A DNA stretch of 64,000 bases from the NCBI GenBank assembly GCA_003243275.1, contig QFQR01000006.1, forward strand, positions 186,001 through 250,000, written 5' to 3'. Positions 34,314 to 43,760 of the stretch are shown one piece after another. The first letter of the stretch is position 1. Each line of letters begins with the position of its first letter. Under the pieces are notes generated by a model, which was not told the origin of the DNA, searched no databases, and saw only the letters and a program-made list of their open reading frames with translations. The position numbers were made by a program, and so were the translations under genes. Source of the DNA: Leifsonia xyli (GTDB taxonomy: Bacteria > Actinomycetota > Actinomycetes > Actinomycetales > Microbacteriaceae).

Positions 34314-34691
34314 TCACGAACGGTTACTCGGCATGGGGGTGCCCAACGGCGGTAGCGACTCCACGATGTTGACAGATCGTGCATCATGCGGATTCGCACG
34401 CCAACCTCGTGATCTCCGACCGCGGGTGCCGTCGAGCTCCTCGGTGACATCCGCATCCCCGCGGAAGATGTGCCCGGCGGCGATGGCGACCTCGCGCCAC
34501 ATCGTCGAATCGACGATGTGCACACCTGACGGGCCAACCACGACGAGGTCGACCTGCGCGGTGCGGCTGCCGGGCCACTGGCGGTCGGCGATCAGGTGGT
34601 AGCCGTGCGCGGCGAGCGCCTCTGCCTCGTGCGCGGCGGCGAGCGCGAGCTGACGCTCGGCCTCGAGCCCCGCGGATTCGCCGGCCGTCAT
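34314..34691 (-). pseudogene. Truncated nuclease-related (NERD) domain protein
   Basis: The 125-residue frame begins like actinobacterial NERD proteins: a coiled-coil start (ESAGLEAERQLALAAAHEAE), then HGYHLIADRQWPGSRTAQVD and LVVVGPSGVHIVDSTMWREV. Homology stops after DVTEELDG, roughly at 34410, and the remaining residues are unrelated. Full-length relatives continue well beyond this. The catalytic motif DxK-N-W is changed to DSTMW, so the nuclease Lys is missing. The gene therefore looks broken at the edge of the helicase operon, 13 bases before the giant gene. A surviving role as a short first gene of that operon cannot be excluded. Confidence 0.7.
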
Positions 34692-34849
34692 GCGTGATCC
34701 CCTCGGTGGTACTCGAACGATTGTTGCGAACGGCGGGGGAGGGGCGGTAGGCCGAGTATGGGGGACAACGCCGATAGCTCGTTGTTGCGGGCATCGCTAT
34801 CGCCGTCGTTCGAAGGCCGTCTCGCTGCCAGCAACGCCATACTGAAGGC

Positions 34850-35245
34850 GTGGAGGTTGTGGAGGTCGTTGCGGCGGTCATGACTCGCGACGACGGCAGC
34901 GTTCTCGCGTGTCGCCGCCGACCAGAGCTCGCGGCGGGCGGACTGTGGGAGTTTCCCGGAGGCAAGCTCGAGGCAGGCGAGACGCTCGACGGGGCACTGC
35001 AGCGCGAAATTCGGGAAGAACTCTCGACTCACATTGAGGTCGGCGCCGAGATCGGTACGCATGACACCGTCGTCGGAGCCCGCCTCATCCGTTTGACGTG
35101 TCTGAGGGCGTTCATCGTTGGGACGTCGCCCACCTCGAGTACCGACCACGGCGAGCTGCGATGGGTGAGTAGGGGTGACCTTCTCTCGCTTGAGTGGGCC
35201 GAGCCGGACGTGCCGTTTGTGAGACTGCTTAGTCTCGCTCCCTAG
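34850..35245 (+). CDS. NUDIX hydrolase, MutT/8-oxo-dGTP type
   Basis: The 131-residue protein carries a full Nudix box (GGKLEAGETLDGALQREIRE followed by EL, residues about 38-59) and an N-terminal strand VVAAVMTRDDGSVLACRRRP. This fits MutT-like enzymes that hydrolyse oxidised or other nucleoside triphosphates to monophosphates. The GTG at 34850 is close to GAAGG, a weak ribosome site. It is divergent from the NERD remnant and its last 17 bases overlap the opposing endonuclease gene. It may belong to the island or to the ancestral chromosome. Confidence 0.93.
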   Translation: MEVVEVVAAVMTRDDGSVLACRRRPELAAGGLWEFPGGKLEAGETLDGALQREIREELSTHIEVGAEIGTHDTVVGARLIRLTCLRAFIVGTSPTSSTDHGELRWVSRGDLLSLEWAEPDVPFVRLLSLAP

Positions 35246-36329
35246 CCTCGACGATCTCGAATTCCTCGTCGACTCGGAAGGCAATCGCGATGCCGAGGGA
35301 GGCCATTAGATCCCTCAGGTCAGGTGCAGGTGACCCCGGAAGGAGCACCATCGGGTTCACATCGATCCCGTGGCGCGCCGCGACGTGTGCGTAGTCGAGC
35401 ACCTGTCCGATCGCGGTCCTAACGTGTTGACGGCTGATCGACTTCTTGGCCTCGACGATGTAGCGGCGCTTCTCAAAGTAGAGATCGGGCTCGATGGTGG
35501 TCCCGTCTGAAGAGAGACGCAGACGGGCTGGCGCATCACCGCGGGCCGCAGACCATTCACCAAAGTCGGCCTGCAGCTGCATCTCGATGCGAGAGACGAC
35601 GCGATCACCAGGAGGCAACTCCTCCGTCTGCGCAATAACAATGTCCGACGCATCCGGTGGATACCAAGAGAGGACTTGCGCCGGTTCGTAGAGGTTCTCC
35701 TCGCCGGTCCCTAGGAGCCTCATCTCCGCAATGACAGGTTCGAGATGAAAGATGATTCCCTTTCGAGGTGCCCCCGACGTGTCCGGGATTGTCTCGATGC
35801 GGTAGGTCGGCTCGCCGGTCGTGAACTCTCCCACGTAGGTGGCCCACGTCTTCTCCACCGTGAAGAGTCGGATGCGCTTCCCGTCCCGGGCCGAGTCGCG
35901 AAGAGCCCTGTTCCCCCGAGAGAATTCTTGGTCCCCGTGCTGACCCTCGCCCGTGTACCAGAAGGAGCCATCTTCCTGGTAGCCCTCGTGCATCGCATAG
36001 CCGTGGTTCGATCCGGTCGAACTGGAGAAGATCAGGATGTCATCTCGTCCTGGAAGGGTGACGATCCCGTTCTGCCGTGATCCGCCGTACCGGTTGTGGA
36101 CATCACGGCGCTGAGCGCGATCGCCTGGTTCAAGCGCCCAACTGTCGCCAGGACCCTCTCGCGTACCGCGGCTCAAGATACTGCGCGCGTAGGCTTCCTG
36201 GTCAGAGCTCAAGCTCCATCGCGCTGTGTCGTTGGGAAGCACGCCATACTCTCGCCGAAGAACTGCCCGCACCCGCTTGGCGGTTGTGCCGACTTCCAGG
36301 GCGAGCTGCGCGGGAGTGAGGTCGCTCAT
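35229..36329 (-). CDS. McrA/SRA-like modification-dependent endonuclease with PD-(D/E)XK domain
   Basis: The 366-residue protein has three parts. A small helix-turn-helix start (LTPAQLALEVGTTAKRVRAV) is followed by an SRA-like DNA-modification reader of the ScoMcrA type: NRYGGSRQNGIVTLPGRDDI, then EGYQEDGSFWYTGEGQHGDQ and FSRGNRALRDSARDGKRIRL (residues about 78-165). A C-terminal PD-(D/E)XK nuclease comes last, with EPDLYFEKRRYIVEAKKSIS near 285 (Asp and ExK). ScoMcrA itself ends in HNH, so this is a different effector on a similar reader. It should cut DNA carrying 5-methylcytosine or phosphorothioate marks as a type IV restriction enzyme. It is convergent with the NUDIX gene (17-base overlap). 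Confidence 0.86.
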   Translation of the reverse strand: MSDLTPAQLALEVGTTAKRVRAVLRREYGVLPNDTARWSLSSDQEAYARSILSRGTREGPGDSWALEPGDRAQRRDVHNRYGGSRQNGIVTLPGRDDILIFSSSTGSNHGYAMHEGYQEDGSFWYTGEGQHGDQEFSRGNRALRDSARDGKRIRLFTVEKTWATYVGEFTTGEPTYRIETIPDTSGAPRKGIIFHLEPVIAEMRLLGTGEENLYEPAQVLSWYPPDASDIVIAQTEELPPGDRVVSRIEMQLQADFGEWSAARGDAPARLRLSSDGTTIEPDLYFEKRRYIVEAKKSISRQHVRTAIGQVLDYAHVAARHGIDVNPMVLLPGSPAPDLRDLMASLGIAIAFRVDEEFEIVEARERD

Positions 36330-36365
36330 GGAAAGACGCTATGCGCTGGGGGGCAATGTTCGACT

Positions 36366-36380
36366 CCCCACATTTGGGGT
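36366..36380. promoter_or_regulatory. Short palindrome in the divergent promoter
   Basis: CCCCACATTTGGGG (about 36367-36380) is a palindrome with a 4-base centre, located between the endonuclease start at 36329 and the small membrane protein. It may be an operator for either gene. Confidence 0.45.
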
Positions 36381-36448
36381 ACCGCGCAGGTGCCGATGCT
36401 CCCAGGCGGCGTCCTTCAGAGTCGGTGGCTATCAGTAGCTTCTGGCGG

Positions 36449-36865
36449 GTGGAACCATCCGATGCGCTGCTGAGCACCGTCGCGGCGACCTTGCCAGTTT
36501 TCATGTTGGCGGCAATGTTCGAGCTGAGCCGTGTCCCCACGCGCCGGCCTAGACATCCACGGCGGTCGATAAGGCTCGCGGACGGGCTCTCACACTGGGC
36601 GATGTTGATCAGCAGTTGGATGTTGATCGTCCTCCTGGGCGTTATCGAGTTCTTGACGATCTTGGAGCTAGCACTGCCCTTCGAGAGCCGACATCGAAGT
36701 TCGGCGGCGAGCACCACACTGGGCGTCGGTGTCGCTGTCGCGCTGCTGTTGGTCTCCACTGGGCTTGGCGCATACACGCGGCGTGAGGTTCGCCGAGCCG
36801 ATGAGAAGGCCGTTCGGCACCCGATCTCGAGACGCATTCGTCCGTCCAGCGTGAGGTCCAGGTAG
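36449..36865 (+). CDS. Small membrane protein of unknown function
   Basis: About 138 residues with three predicted membrane helices (STVAATLPVFMLAAMFELSR; HWAMLISSWMLIVLLGVIEF; STTLGVGVAVALLLVSTGLG) and a basic C-terminal tail rich in Arg. No family is recognised. The start is uncertain: GTG 36449 sits just before the first helix, GTG 36425 is an alternative, and neither has a good ribosome site. It lies divergent from the endonuclease and may be the membrane partner of that defence gene or an unrelated orphan at the island edge. Confidence 0.55.
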   Translation: MEPSDALLSTVAATLPVFMLAAMFELSRVPTRRPRHPRRSIRLADGLSHWAMLISSWMLIVLLGVIEFLTILELALPFESRHRSSAASTTLGVGVAVALLLVSTGLGAYTRREVRRADEKAVRHPISRRIRPSSVRSR

Positions 36866-36945
36866 GTATTCGGCGCCGAGATGAACCGTCCTGGGTGACA
36901 ACGACACGGCGAACCGGGCGGGCTCCGAAAAACCTGTCCGCCCCG

Positions 36946-37392
36946 TCACCCGCCCGGAGGCGGGTCGCCGACGCGGACGATGAACTGCCCGCTCGCGGCC
37001 GCGGCCTCGAGGGTACGCAGCTGCAACAGCGAGGGGTGCGCCTCAAGCACCTCGGCGCCGAGCGCGGACACCGCCGGGGCCAACGACTCGCGCACGCAGG
37101 CCAGCACATCCGCCCGGGAGGCGAGCACCTCGTCGAGGGTGCGAGCGGTAACCGCGTCGCGCACGGCCAACGGAGCCAGCACGTACACGGCATCCGCGGG
37201 GGAGCCGGCCTCGGCCAACCAGGCGCGCACATTCGACACGCGGAAACGCACGACCGGGGTTATGCGCACCTGTCGGCCGTCGGCCGAAAGCACGTCCTGG
37301 GTGGCGAGTGCCGGCCAGCGGGTGCGGCCGGGGCAGGCGACGCGGTCGATCGCGCACTCGCGGAGAACGACGGCGCGCTCCGATGGCTGCAC
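36946..37392 (-). CDS. SPFH/Band 7-like domain protein
   Basis: The product of about 148 residues looks like the core of an SPFH (stomatin/prohibitin/flotillin) domain: ERAVVLRECAIDRVACPGRT, then QDVLSADGRQVRITPVVRFR and YVLAPLAVRDAVTARTLDEV. No membrane helix is present, so it would be soluble or act with a partner. The start is unsure because the frame continues open upstream of the GTG at 37392 (SSGIRVTVQPSERAVV), and the real N-terminus may be longer. It is convergent with the small membrane protein. Upstream lies a repeat-rich interval. Confidence 0.65.
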   Translation of the reverse strand: MQPSERAVVLRECAIDRVACPGRTRWPALATQDVLSADGRQVRITPVVRFRVSNVRAWLAEAGSPADAVYVLAPLAVRDAVTARTLDEVLASRADVLACVRESLAPAVSALGAEVLEAHPSLLQLRTLEAAAASGQFIVRVGDPPPGG

Positions 37393-37464
37393 GGTGACGC
37401 GGATGCCGGAGGACTGGTGCGGATCATTTCTGTTTGGGTGGTTGGGTTGGTGGGGGTGGTTGCG

Positions 37465-37504
37465 GGGTCTCGATACACCGCGCTTCGCGCGGCACTCGAC
37501 CAGC
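37465..37504. repeat. Dispersed intergenic repeat, family A, reverse orientation
   Basis: GGGTCTCGATACACCGCGC...GCGGCACTCGACCAGC is the reverse complement of the unit at 1958-1997, with a changed loop (TTCGC). It is followed directly by the tandem array. Confidence 0.72.
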
Positions 37505-37661
37505 GGTGGGGGCGCCGCCCGGTGAGCGACCAGCGGTGGGGGCGTCCGCGTTGAGCGGCCAGCGATGGTCGTGCTGAGGGGTGAGCGGTCAGCGGCGGGG
37601 CGCTACGCGTCGAGCGGTCGGCGGTGCTGGGTGCCGTGCGGCACTCGACCTGCGGTGGAGC
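37501..37661. repeat. Degenerate tandem repeat, unit about 30 bp
   Basis: Five to six units of 29-31 bases start at about 37501, 37531, 37560, 37590, 37619 and 37650. Most begin CAGCGG or a close variant and end GAGCGG/GAGCGAC. The first two start identically (CAGCGGTGGGGGCG). They appear derived from the end of the family A repeat. Confidence 0.65.
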
Positions 37662-37756
37662 GGCGGCGGTCGGAGGCGCTCCTCGGCCACCTGAGTCGGG
37701 CTTCGACAGCTCTACCGAGCTCGTCACACGCGTACCGCGGGAGTACCGTCGGATGC

Positions 37757-37909
37757 GTGAGCGGCTTCATCGACGTGCCCGAACCCGTCGGCGACGCGGC
37801 CTGCTGGCTAGGACGTGTCTGCCCCGAGTGCGGCGCGCTCGAGGAGTCGCCCGAGCCCCTCGCGCAGTGCCCGCGCTGTGGGGCACCCCTGCCGGAGGCG
37901 GAGCGATGA
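37757..37909 (+). CDS. Small zinc-ribbon protein coupled to nitronate monooxygenase
   Basis: The 50-residue product has two CxxC pairs (VCPECGALEES and CPRCGAPLPEAER) that form a rubredoxin-like or zinc-ribbon knuckle. It lies directly before the nitronate monooxygenase, with which it overlaps by four bases (ATGA), so it may be a small partner or metal-binding accessory. The GTG at 37757 was chosen because the frame upstream runs through repeat DNA. Confidence 0.7.
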   Translation: MSGFIDVPEPVGDAACWLGRVCPECGALEESPEPLAQCPRCGAPLPEAER

Positions 37910-38958
37910 CCGGGCGCGTCGAGGAGCTTCTCGGCATCCGGCATCCGGTGCTGCTCGGAGCGTTCGGCGGGCTCTCCAACGTCTCGCTCACGGCGGCGGT
38001 GAGCGAGAGCGGGGGTCTCGGGCAGTATGGGCTCTACGGCTACAGCGGCGACCGTATCCGCGAGACGGTCGCCGCCCTGCGTGCGGCGACGACGCGGCCG
38101 TTCGGGCTCAACCTCTGGATCCCGCGGGGTGACGAGGTGACACCGGCCGGGGTCGATCCTGCCGAGGTCACCGCCGCGCTCGCCGGGTTCTATGCCGAAA
38201 CCGGCATAAATGCGCCACGAGTTCCGCAGGCATTCCTCCCCGCGTACGAGGAGCAGTTCGCGGCGGTGCTCGAGGCACGCCCCGCCGTGCTCGGCGTCGT
38301 CTACGGGGTGCCGTCGGCGGACGAGATCGCGGCGGCGCACGAGCGCGGCATCCGGGTGCTCGGCACCGCCACGACCGTCGCCGAGGCACGGGCGCTCGCG
38401 GTGGGCGGGGTGGATGCGATCGTCGCGAGCGGCGCCGAGGCGGCCGGGCACCGCGTGTCGTTCCTCCGCCCGGCCGAGGAATCGCTCGTCGGAACCTTCG
38501 CCCTCGTGCCGCAGATCGCCGACGCGGTCGAGGTGCCCGTGATCGCCGCGGGCGGCATCGCCGACCGGCGCGGGGTGGCGGCCTCCTTCGCGCTCGGTGC
38601 CGAGGGCGTCGTCGTGGGCACCGCGTTCCTCGCCACCCGGCAGTCGGCGGCGACCGCCGCGCACCGCCTGGCGGTTGCCACCGCATCCGCCGACGACACC
38701 GTGCTCACCCGCGCGATGAGCGGGCGGCTCGCCCGCGGCATCCCGAACCGTGCGGTGCGCGAGATCGAGGCGAGCGAACGCATCGCGCCGTTCCCCGCGC
38801 AGAACTGGGCGACCGGTGTTTTCCGCGCCGAAGCGGCTCGCCGCGACGAGGGGGAGCTGCTCTCCCTCTGGGCCGGGCAGGCGGCCCCGCTGGCGCGGCA
38901 CACGGATGCGGTGGAGCTGTTCGCAGAACTCGTCGCGGGGGTGCCGCGACAGGGGTAG
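37906..38958 (+). CDS. Nitronate monooxygenase family (2-nitropropane dioxygenase)
   Basis: The 350-residue protein is an FMN-dependent TIM-barrel oxygenase. Typical segments are GGLSNVSLTAAVSESGGLGQ near the N-terminus, DAIVASGAEAAGHRVSF (flavin phosphate and active-site His region), VIAAGGIADRRGVAASF and EGVVVGTAFLATRQS. It probably oxidises alkyl nitronates such as propionate 3-nitronate or a related toxic acid. The ATG at 37906 overlaps the zinc-ribbon gene. It is followed by the kinase gene after 60 bases. Confidence 0.93.
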   Translation: MTGRVEELLGIRHPVLLGAFGGLSNVSLTAAVSESGGLGQYGLYGYSGDRIRETVAALRAATTRPFGLNLWIPRGDEVTPAGVDPAEVTAALAGFYAETGINAPRVPQAFLPAYEEQFAAVLEARPAVLGVVYGVPSADEIAAAHERGIRVLGTATTVAEARALAVGGVDAIVASGAEAAGHRVSFLRPAEESLVGTFALVPQIADAVEVPVIAAGGIADRRGVAASFALGAEGVVVGTAFLATRQSAATAAHRLAVATASADDTVLTRAMSGRLARGIPNRAVREIEASERIAPFPAQNWATGVFRAEAARRDEGELLSLWAGQAAPLARHTDAVELFAELVAGVPRQG

Positions 38959-39018
38959 AACGCTACGTCCCAAATGGCCGGTCAACCGGTAGCATCCTCA
39001 GCTAAGGGAGGGTGTGCC

Positions 39019-40452
<1,434 letters not shown>

Positions 40453-40503
40453 CCAGCGGCCCGGGTCGGAATAGCGCGGCGATCCATACGGTTGCATGGG
40501 ATC

Positions 40504-41559
40504 GTGACTCAGCAGCTCGAACTCGGACTCGACACCTTCGGCGATGTGACCGTCGACGCCGACGGTGCCCGTCTCCCGTACGCCCAGGTGATCCGCAACA
40601 CGGTCGAGCAGGGCGTGCTCGCCGACTCGCTCGGCGTCGACGTCTTCGGCATCGGTGAGCACCACCGCGACGACTTCGCGGTGAGCGCGCCCGAGATCCT
40701 GCTCGCCGCGATCGCCGGCCGCACCGAGCGCGTGAAGCTCTCCACGGCCGTCACCGTGCTCTCCTCCGACGACCCGGTGCGCGTGTTCGAGCGCTTCTCG
40801 ACGCTGCACGCCGTCTCCAGCGGACGCGCCGAGATCACCATCGGACGCGGATCGTTCACCGAATCGTTCCCCCTGTTCGGCTACGACCTGCACGACTACG
40901 AGGTGCTCTTCGAGGAGAAGATCGACCTGCTCGCCGAGCTGCTCAAGGAGCAGCCGGTGACCTGGCAGGGAACGACGCGGGCAGCCCTGGTCGACGCGGA
41001 TGTGTTCCCCAAGACCGAGGGCGGCCCCATCCGCGCCTGGGTCGGGGTGGGCGGCAGCGCCGAGTCGGTGGTGCGCGCGGCGCGCTACGGCTTCCCGCTC
41101 GCGCTCGCCATCATCGGCGGCGACCCGGCCCGCTTCGCCCCCTTCATCGACCTCTACCACCGCGCGCTCGGCCAGCTCGGCGCGGACGACCTGCCGGTCG
41201 GGGTGCACTCGCCCGGATTCCTGGCCGACACCGACGCGGAGGCGCGCGAGATCGCGTGGCCGCACTACCGGGCGATGGCGGAGCGGATCGGCCGCGAGCG
41301 CGGCTGGGGCTCCATCACGCGCGACTCCTTCGAGCACGAGGTCGACCACGGCTCGCAGTACGTCGGGGCTCCCGAGACGGTGGCGCAGAAGATCGCCGCC
41401 ACCGTGCGCACGCTCGGCGTGCAGCGCTTCGACTTCAAGTACGCATCCGGCACCGTGCCGCACGAGCACCTCATGCACGCGATCGAGCTCTACGGCGGCG
41501 TCGTCATCCCACGCGTGCGCGAGCTGCTCGCCGCCCCGGCTCCCGCCGAGACCGAGTAG
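40504..41559 (+). CDS. LLM-class flavin-dependent oxidoreductase
   Basis: The 351-residue protein is an FMN or F420-dependent luciferase-like monooxygenase: LELGLDTFGDVTVDADGARL at the start, then VDVFGIGEHHRDDFAVSAPE and AEITIGRGSFTESFPLFGYD. It resembles the LLM subgroup with a conserved GIGEHH motif. Substrate unknown. The GTG at 40504 is preceded by TACGGT, 11 bases away, and no ribosome site is visible, so the mRNA may have almost no leader. An alternative TTG lies at 40492. Confidence 0.9.
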   Translation: MTQQLELGLDTFGDVTVDADGARLPYAQVIRNTVEQGVLADSLGVDVFGIGEHHRDDFAVSAPEILLAAIAGRTERVKLSTAVTVLSSDDPVRVFERFSTLHAVSSGRAEITIGRGSFTESFPLFGYDLHDYEVLFEEKIDLLAELLKEQPVTWQGTTRAALVDADVFPKTEGGPIRAWVGVGGSAESVVRAARYGFPLALAIIGGDPARFAPFIDLYHRALGQLGADDLPVGVHSPGFLADTDAEAREIAWPHYRAMAERIGRERGWGSITRDSFEHEVDHGSQYVGAPETVAQKIAATVRTLGVQRFDFKYASGTVPHEHLMHAIELYGGVVIPRVRELLAAPAPAETE

Positions 41560-41623
41560 GCGCCCGCGAGCGGGGCAGGCCCCGGGCGGGGCGCGTAGCC
41601 TCGGAGGGGAGGAGCGGAGCGGG

Positions 41624-42328
41624 ATGCAGGAGCTGGCAGCTGGCGGGCGGTCGTTCGGCGCGCACGCGGCGGCCATCGTGCGCGACTTCCCCAACGCCAT
41701 GCGGTTCCGCGCGCGGGCGGCACGCGACTGGGCGGTTCCCGCGGCGTTCGCGCGCGGCGACGCGAGCCCCGTGGTGATCCTGCCCGGCGTCTTCGAGACC
41801 TGGCACTACCTGCGCCCCGTCGCCGAGGCGCTCAACGCCGCCGGACATCCCGTGCACGTCGTCGCAACCCTCGGCATCAACCACCGCCCGATCCCCGAGT
41901 CGGCGCGCCGCAGCTGGGAACGCATCCGCTCGCTCGACCTCGAGAACCTGACGCTCGTCGCCCACTCCAAGGGCGGCCTGATCGGCAAGCACCTGCTGGC
42001 GCACGACGACGTCGACGGGCGCATCGCCCGCGTCGTCGCGATCGCCTCACCCTTCTCCGGATCCCGGATGGCGTACTACGCCCTCCCGCGCGCCATGCGC
42101 GAGTTCCGCCCCGACCACCCGGTGATCGCCGCGCTGCGCACCGAGCAGCGGGTCAACGCGCGCATCACCTCGATCGCGCCGGAATGGGATCCGCACATCC
42201 CCGAGAGCTCCCGACTCGCCGGAGCGCGCAACGTGACGGTGCCGGTCGTCGGTCATTTCCGCATCCTGCTCGACCCCCGGCTGCCGGCGCTCGTCGTGGC
42301 CGAGGTGGAACGGGAGGCCGCACCGTGA
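41624..42328 (+). CDS. Lipase-like alpha/beta hydrolase
   Basis: The 234-residue protein has the alpha/beta hydrolase order: oxyanion strand PVVILPGVFETWHYLRPVAE, nucleophile elbow VAHSKGGLIGKHLLAHDDV (A-H-S-K-G instead of G-x-S-x-G) and a C-terminal His in VPVVGHFRILL. It resembles triacylglycerol lipase or PGAP1-like proteins. The ATG at 41624 follows GAGGGGAGGAG. Its stop overlaps the MFS transporter GTG by four bases, so the two genes are coupled and may act on the same compound. Confidence 0.88.
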   Translation: MQELAAGGRSFGAHAAAIVRDFPNAMRFRARAARDWAVPAAFARGDASPVVILPGVFETWHYLRPVAEALNAAGHPVHVVATLGINHRPIPESARRSWERIRSLDLENLTLVAHSKGGLIGKHLLAHDDVDGRIARVVAIASPFSGSRMAYYALPRAMREFRPDHPVIAALRTEQRVNARITSIAPEWDPHIPESSRLAGARNVTVPVVGHFRILLDPRLPALVVAEVEREAAP

Positions 42329-43686
42329 CCCGCGAGCAGCGACTCGTGCTCGCGATCGCGGTGCTCGCCACCGTGGTCGCCTTCCTCGACTCGACGGTCG
42401 TCAACGTGGCCCTGCCCGCGATCGAGCGGGAACTGGGCGGCGGGCTCGCCGCCCAGCAGTGGATCGTCGACGCCTACCTGCTGACGCTCGGCTCGCTCAT
42501 CCTCGTCGCGGGCTCGGTGAGCGACGTCTACGGACGCATCCGGGTGCTGCGGGTGGGCATCATCGTCTTCGGGATCGCGTCGCTCGCGATCGCGCTCGCC
42601 CCCGATCCGCTCGTGCTGATCCTCGCCCGCGGGGTGCAGGGCATCGGCGGCGCGCTGCTCGTGCCGAGCTCGCTCGCCCTCATCACGAGCAACTTCTCCG
42701 GGCCGCTTCAGGCGAAGGCCATCGGCATCTGGACGGCGCTCACCTCCGCCTCGACGCTCGCCGGCCCGCTCGTCGGCGGCCTGTTCGTCGACCTCGCCTC
42801 GTGGCGCTGGGCGTTCGTGATCAACGTCGTCCCGATCGCGGTCGTGCTGGGGCTGCTCGCCGCGCTCGGCCAGCGCGACCAGCGCAGGCCCGACGCGTCG
42901 ATCGACGTGCCAGGCGCGCTGCTGTGCGCAGTGGGCCTCGGCGGTCTGGTGTTCGCGCTCATCGAGCAGCCTCGGCTCGGCTGGGATGCCGGGGTCGTGA
43001 TCGCGGGGGTCGGGGGCGCGCTCGCCTTCGCGGGGTTCCTCGCGCGACAGCGGTTCGGGGCGCGACCGATGATGCCGCTCGGACTGTTCCGCATCCGCAA
43101 CTTCGGCTGGGGCAACCTCGCGACCTTCTTCGTCTACGCGGCGCTCGGGCTGAACTCCTTCGTGATCGGGGTCTACCTGCAGCAGGGCGTTGGCCTGCCC
43201 GCGACGCTCGCGGGGCTCGCGAGCCTGCCGATCTCGATCATCATGACGCTCGGCTCGTCGTGGGCGGGGGCGCTCGCGGGGCGCATCGGCCCGCGCGTGC
43301 CGATGACGGTCGGGCCGCTGCTGATGGCGGCGGCCTCGCTGCTGATGATGCGGGTCGGCGAGCCGTTCACCTACTGGACCCAGCTGCTGCCCGGCATCCT
43401 GCTGTTCGGGGTGGGGCTCACGGTGACGGTGTCGCCGCTCACCGCCGCGATCCTCGGGGCGATCGATCCGGCGCGTTCGGGGATCGCATCCGCCGTGAAC
43501 AACGCGGTCGCGCGCATCGCGGGGCTGCTCGCGGTCGCGATGCTCGGCGTCATCACGGGCGGGGCCCTCGACCTCGCGGGCTTCCACCGCTCGCTCTGGG
43601 TGATCGCCGCGCTCATGGCCGCGGGTGGGCTCGTCTCGCTTGTCGGCATCCGTCGCCTGTCGCAGAAGCAGGAGGATTCCGCCTGA
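42325..43686 (+). CDS. MFS drug transporter, DHA2 (14-TM) type
   Basis: The 453-residue protein has about 14 membrane helices and DHA2 motifs: motif D1 VAFLDSTVVNVALPAIEREL, motif A region SDVYGRIRVLRVG, motif C ASTLAGPLVGGLFVDLASWR. It is expected to exchange protons for hydrophobic cations or drugs. The GTG at 42325 overlaps the hydrolase stop (GTGA). The last codons (SQKQEDSA and the stop) lie inside the second copy of the family B repeat, so part of the C-terminus is repeat-derived. Confidence 0.93.
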   Translation: MTREQRLVLAIAVLATVVAFLDSTVVNVALPAIERELGGGLAAQQWIVDAYLLTLGSLILVAGSVSDVYGRIRVLRVGIIVFGIASLAIALAPDPLVLILARGVQGIGGALLVPSSLALITSNFSGPLQAKAIGIWTALTSASTLAGPLVGGLFVDLASWRWAFVINVVPIAVVLGLLAALGQRDQRRPDASIDVPGALLCAVGLGGLVFALIEQPRLGWDAGVVIAGVGGALAFAGFLARQRFGARPMMPLGLFRIRNFGWGNLATFFVYAALGLNSFVIGVYLQQGVGLPATLAGLASLPISIIMTLGSSWAGALAGRIGPRVPMTVGPLLMAAASLLMMRVGEPFTYWTQLLPGILLFGVGLTVTVSPLTAAILGAIDPARSGIASAVNNAVARIAGLLAVAMLGVITGGALDLAGFHRSLWVIAALMAAGGLVSLVGIRRLSQKQEDSA

Positions 43687-43729
43687 GGCGGAGTCAGGCC
43701 CGGCGACTGCCGCAGATTGTCCTGCTTCT
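43664..43729. repeat. Dispersed 66-bp inverted repeat, family B, copy 2
   Basis: AGAAGCAGGA (43664-43673) and TCCTGCTTCT (43720-43729) are perfect 10-base inverted arms. The inner CCGCAG before the right arm and the 66-base span match copy 1 exactly. The left arm encodes the C-terminus of the MFS protein. Confidence 0.8.
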
Positions 43730-43748
43730 TCGACGAGGGGGACGGGGC

Positions 43749-43754
43749 TAGCCT
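43749..43754 (+). promoter_or_regulatory. Leaderless -10 element of the NagZ-like gene
   Basis: TAGCCT is followed by six bases (TCGGGA) and the GTG at 43761. The same TAGCCT-six-start spacing recurs before the genes at 57157 and 52237 in this window. Confidence 0.55.
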
Positions 43755-43760
43755 TCGGGA

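Larger units (their letters stand above)
37393..37756. other. Repeat-rich intergenic region
   Basis: No gene is supported in these 364 bases. They hold a G/T-rich tract (37434-37465), a family A repeat in the reverse orientation, a degenerate tandem array at about 37501-37661, and a further degraded repeat piece near 37670-37700 (GGCGCTCCTCGGCCACCTGA). Confidence 0.7.

Noticed and set aside
26331..36865. DISARM, BREX, Zorya or Gabija assignments
   Set aside because: No SNF2 helicase, methylase, PLD nuclease, PglZ, ZorAB or GajB is present; helicase and DUF1998 are in one chain, unlike DISARM.
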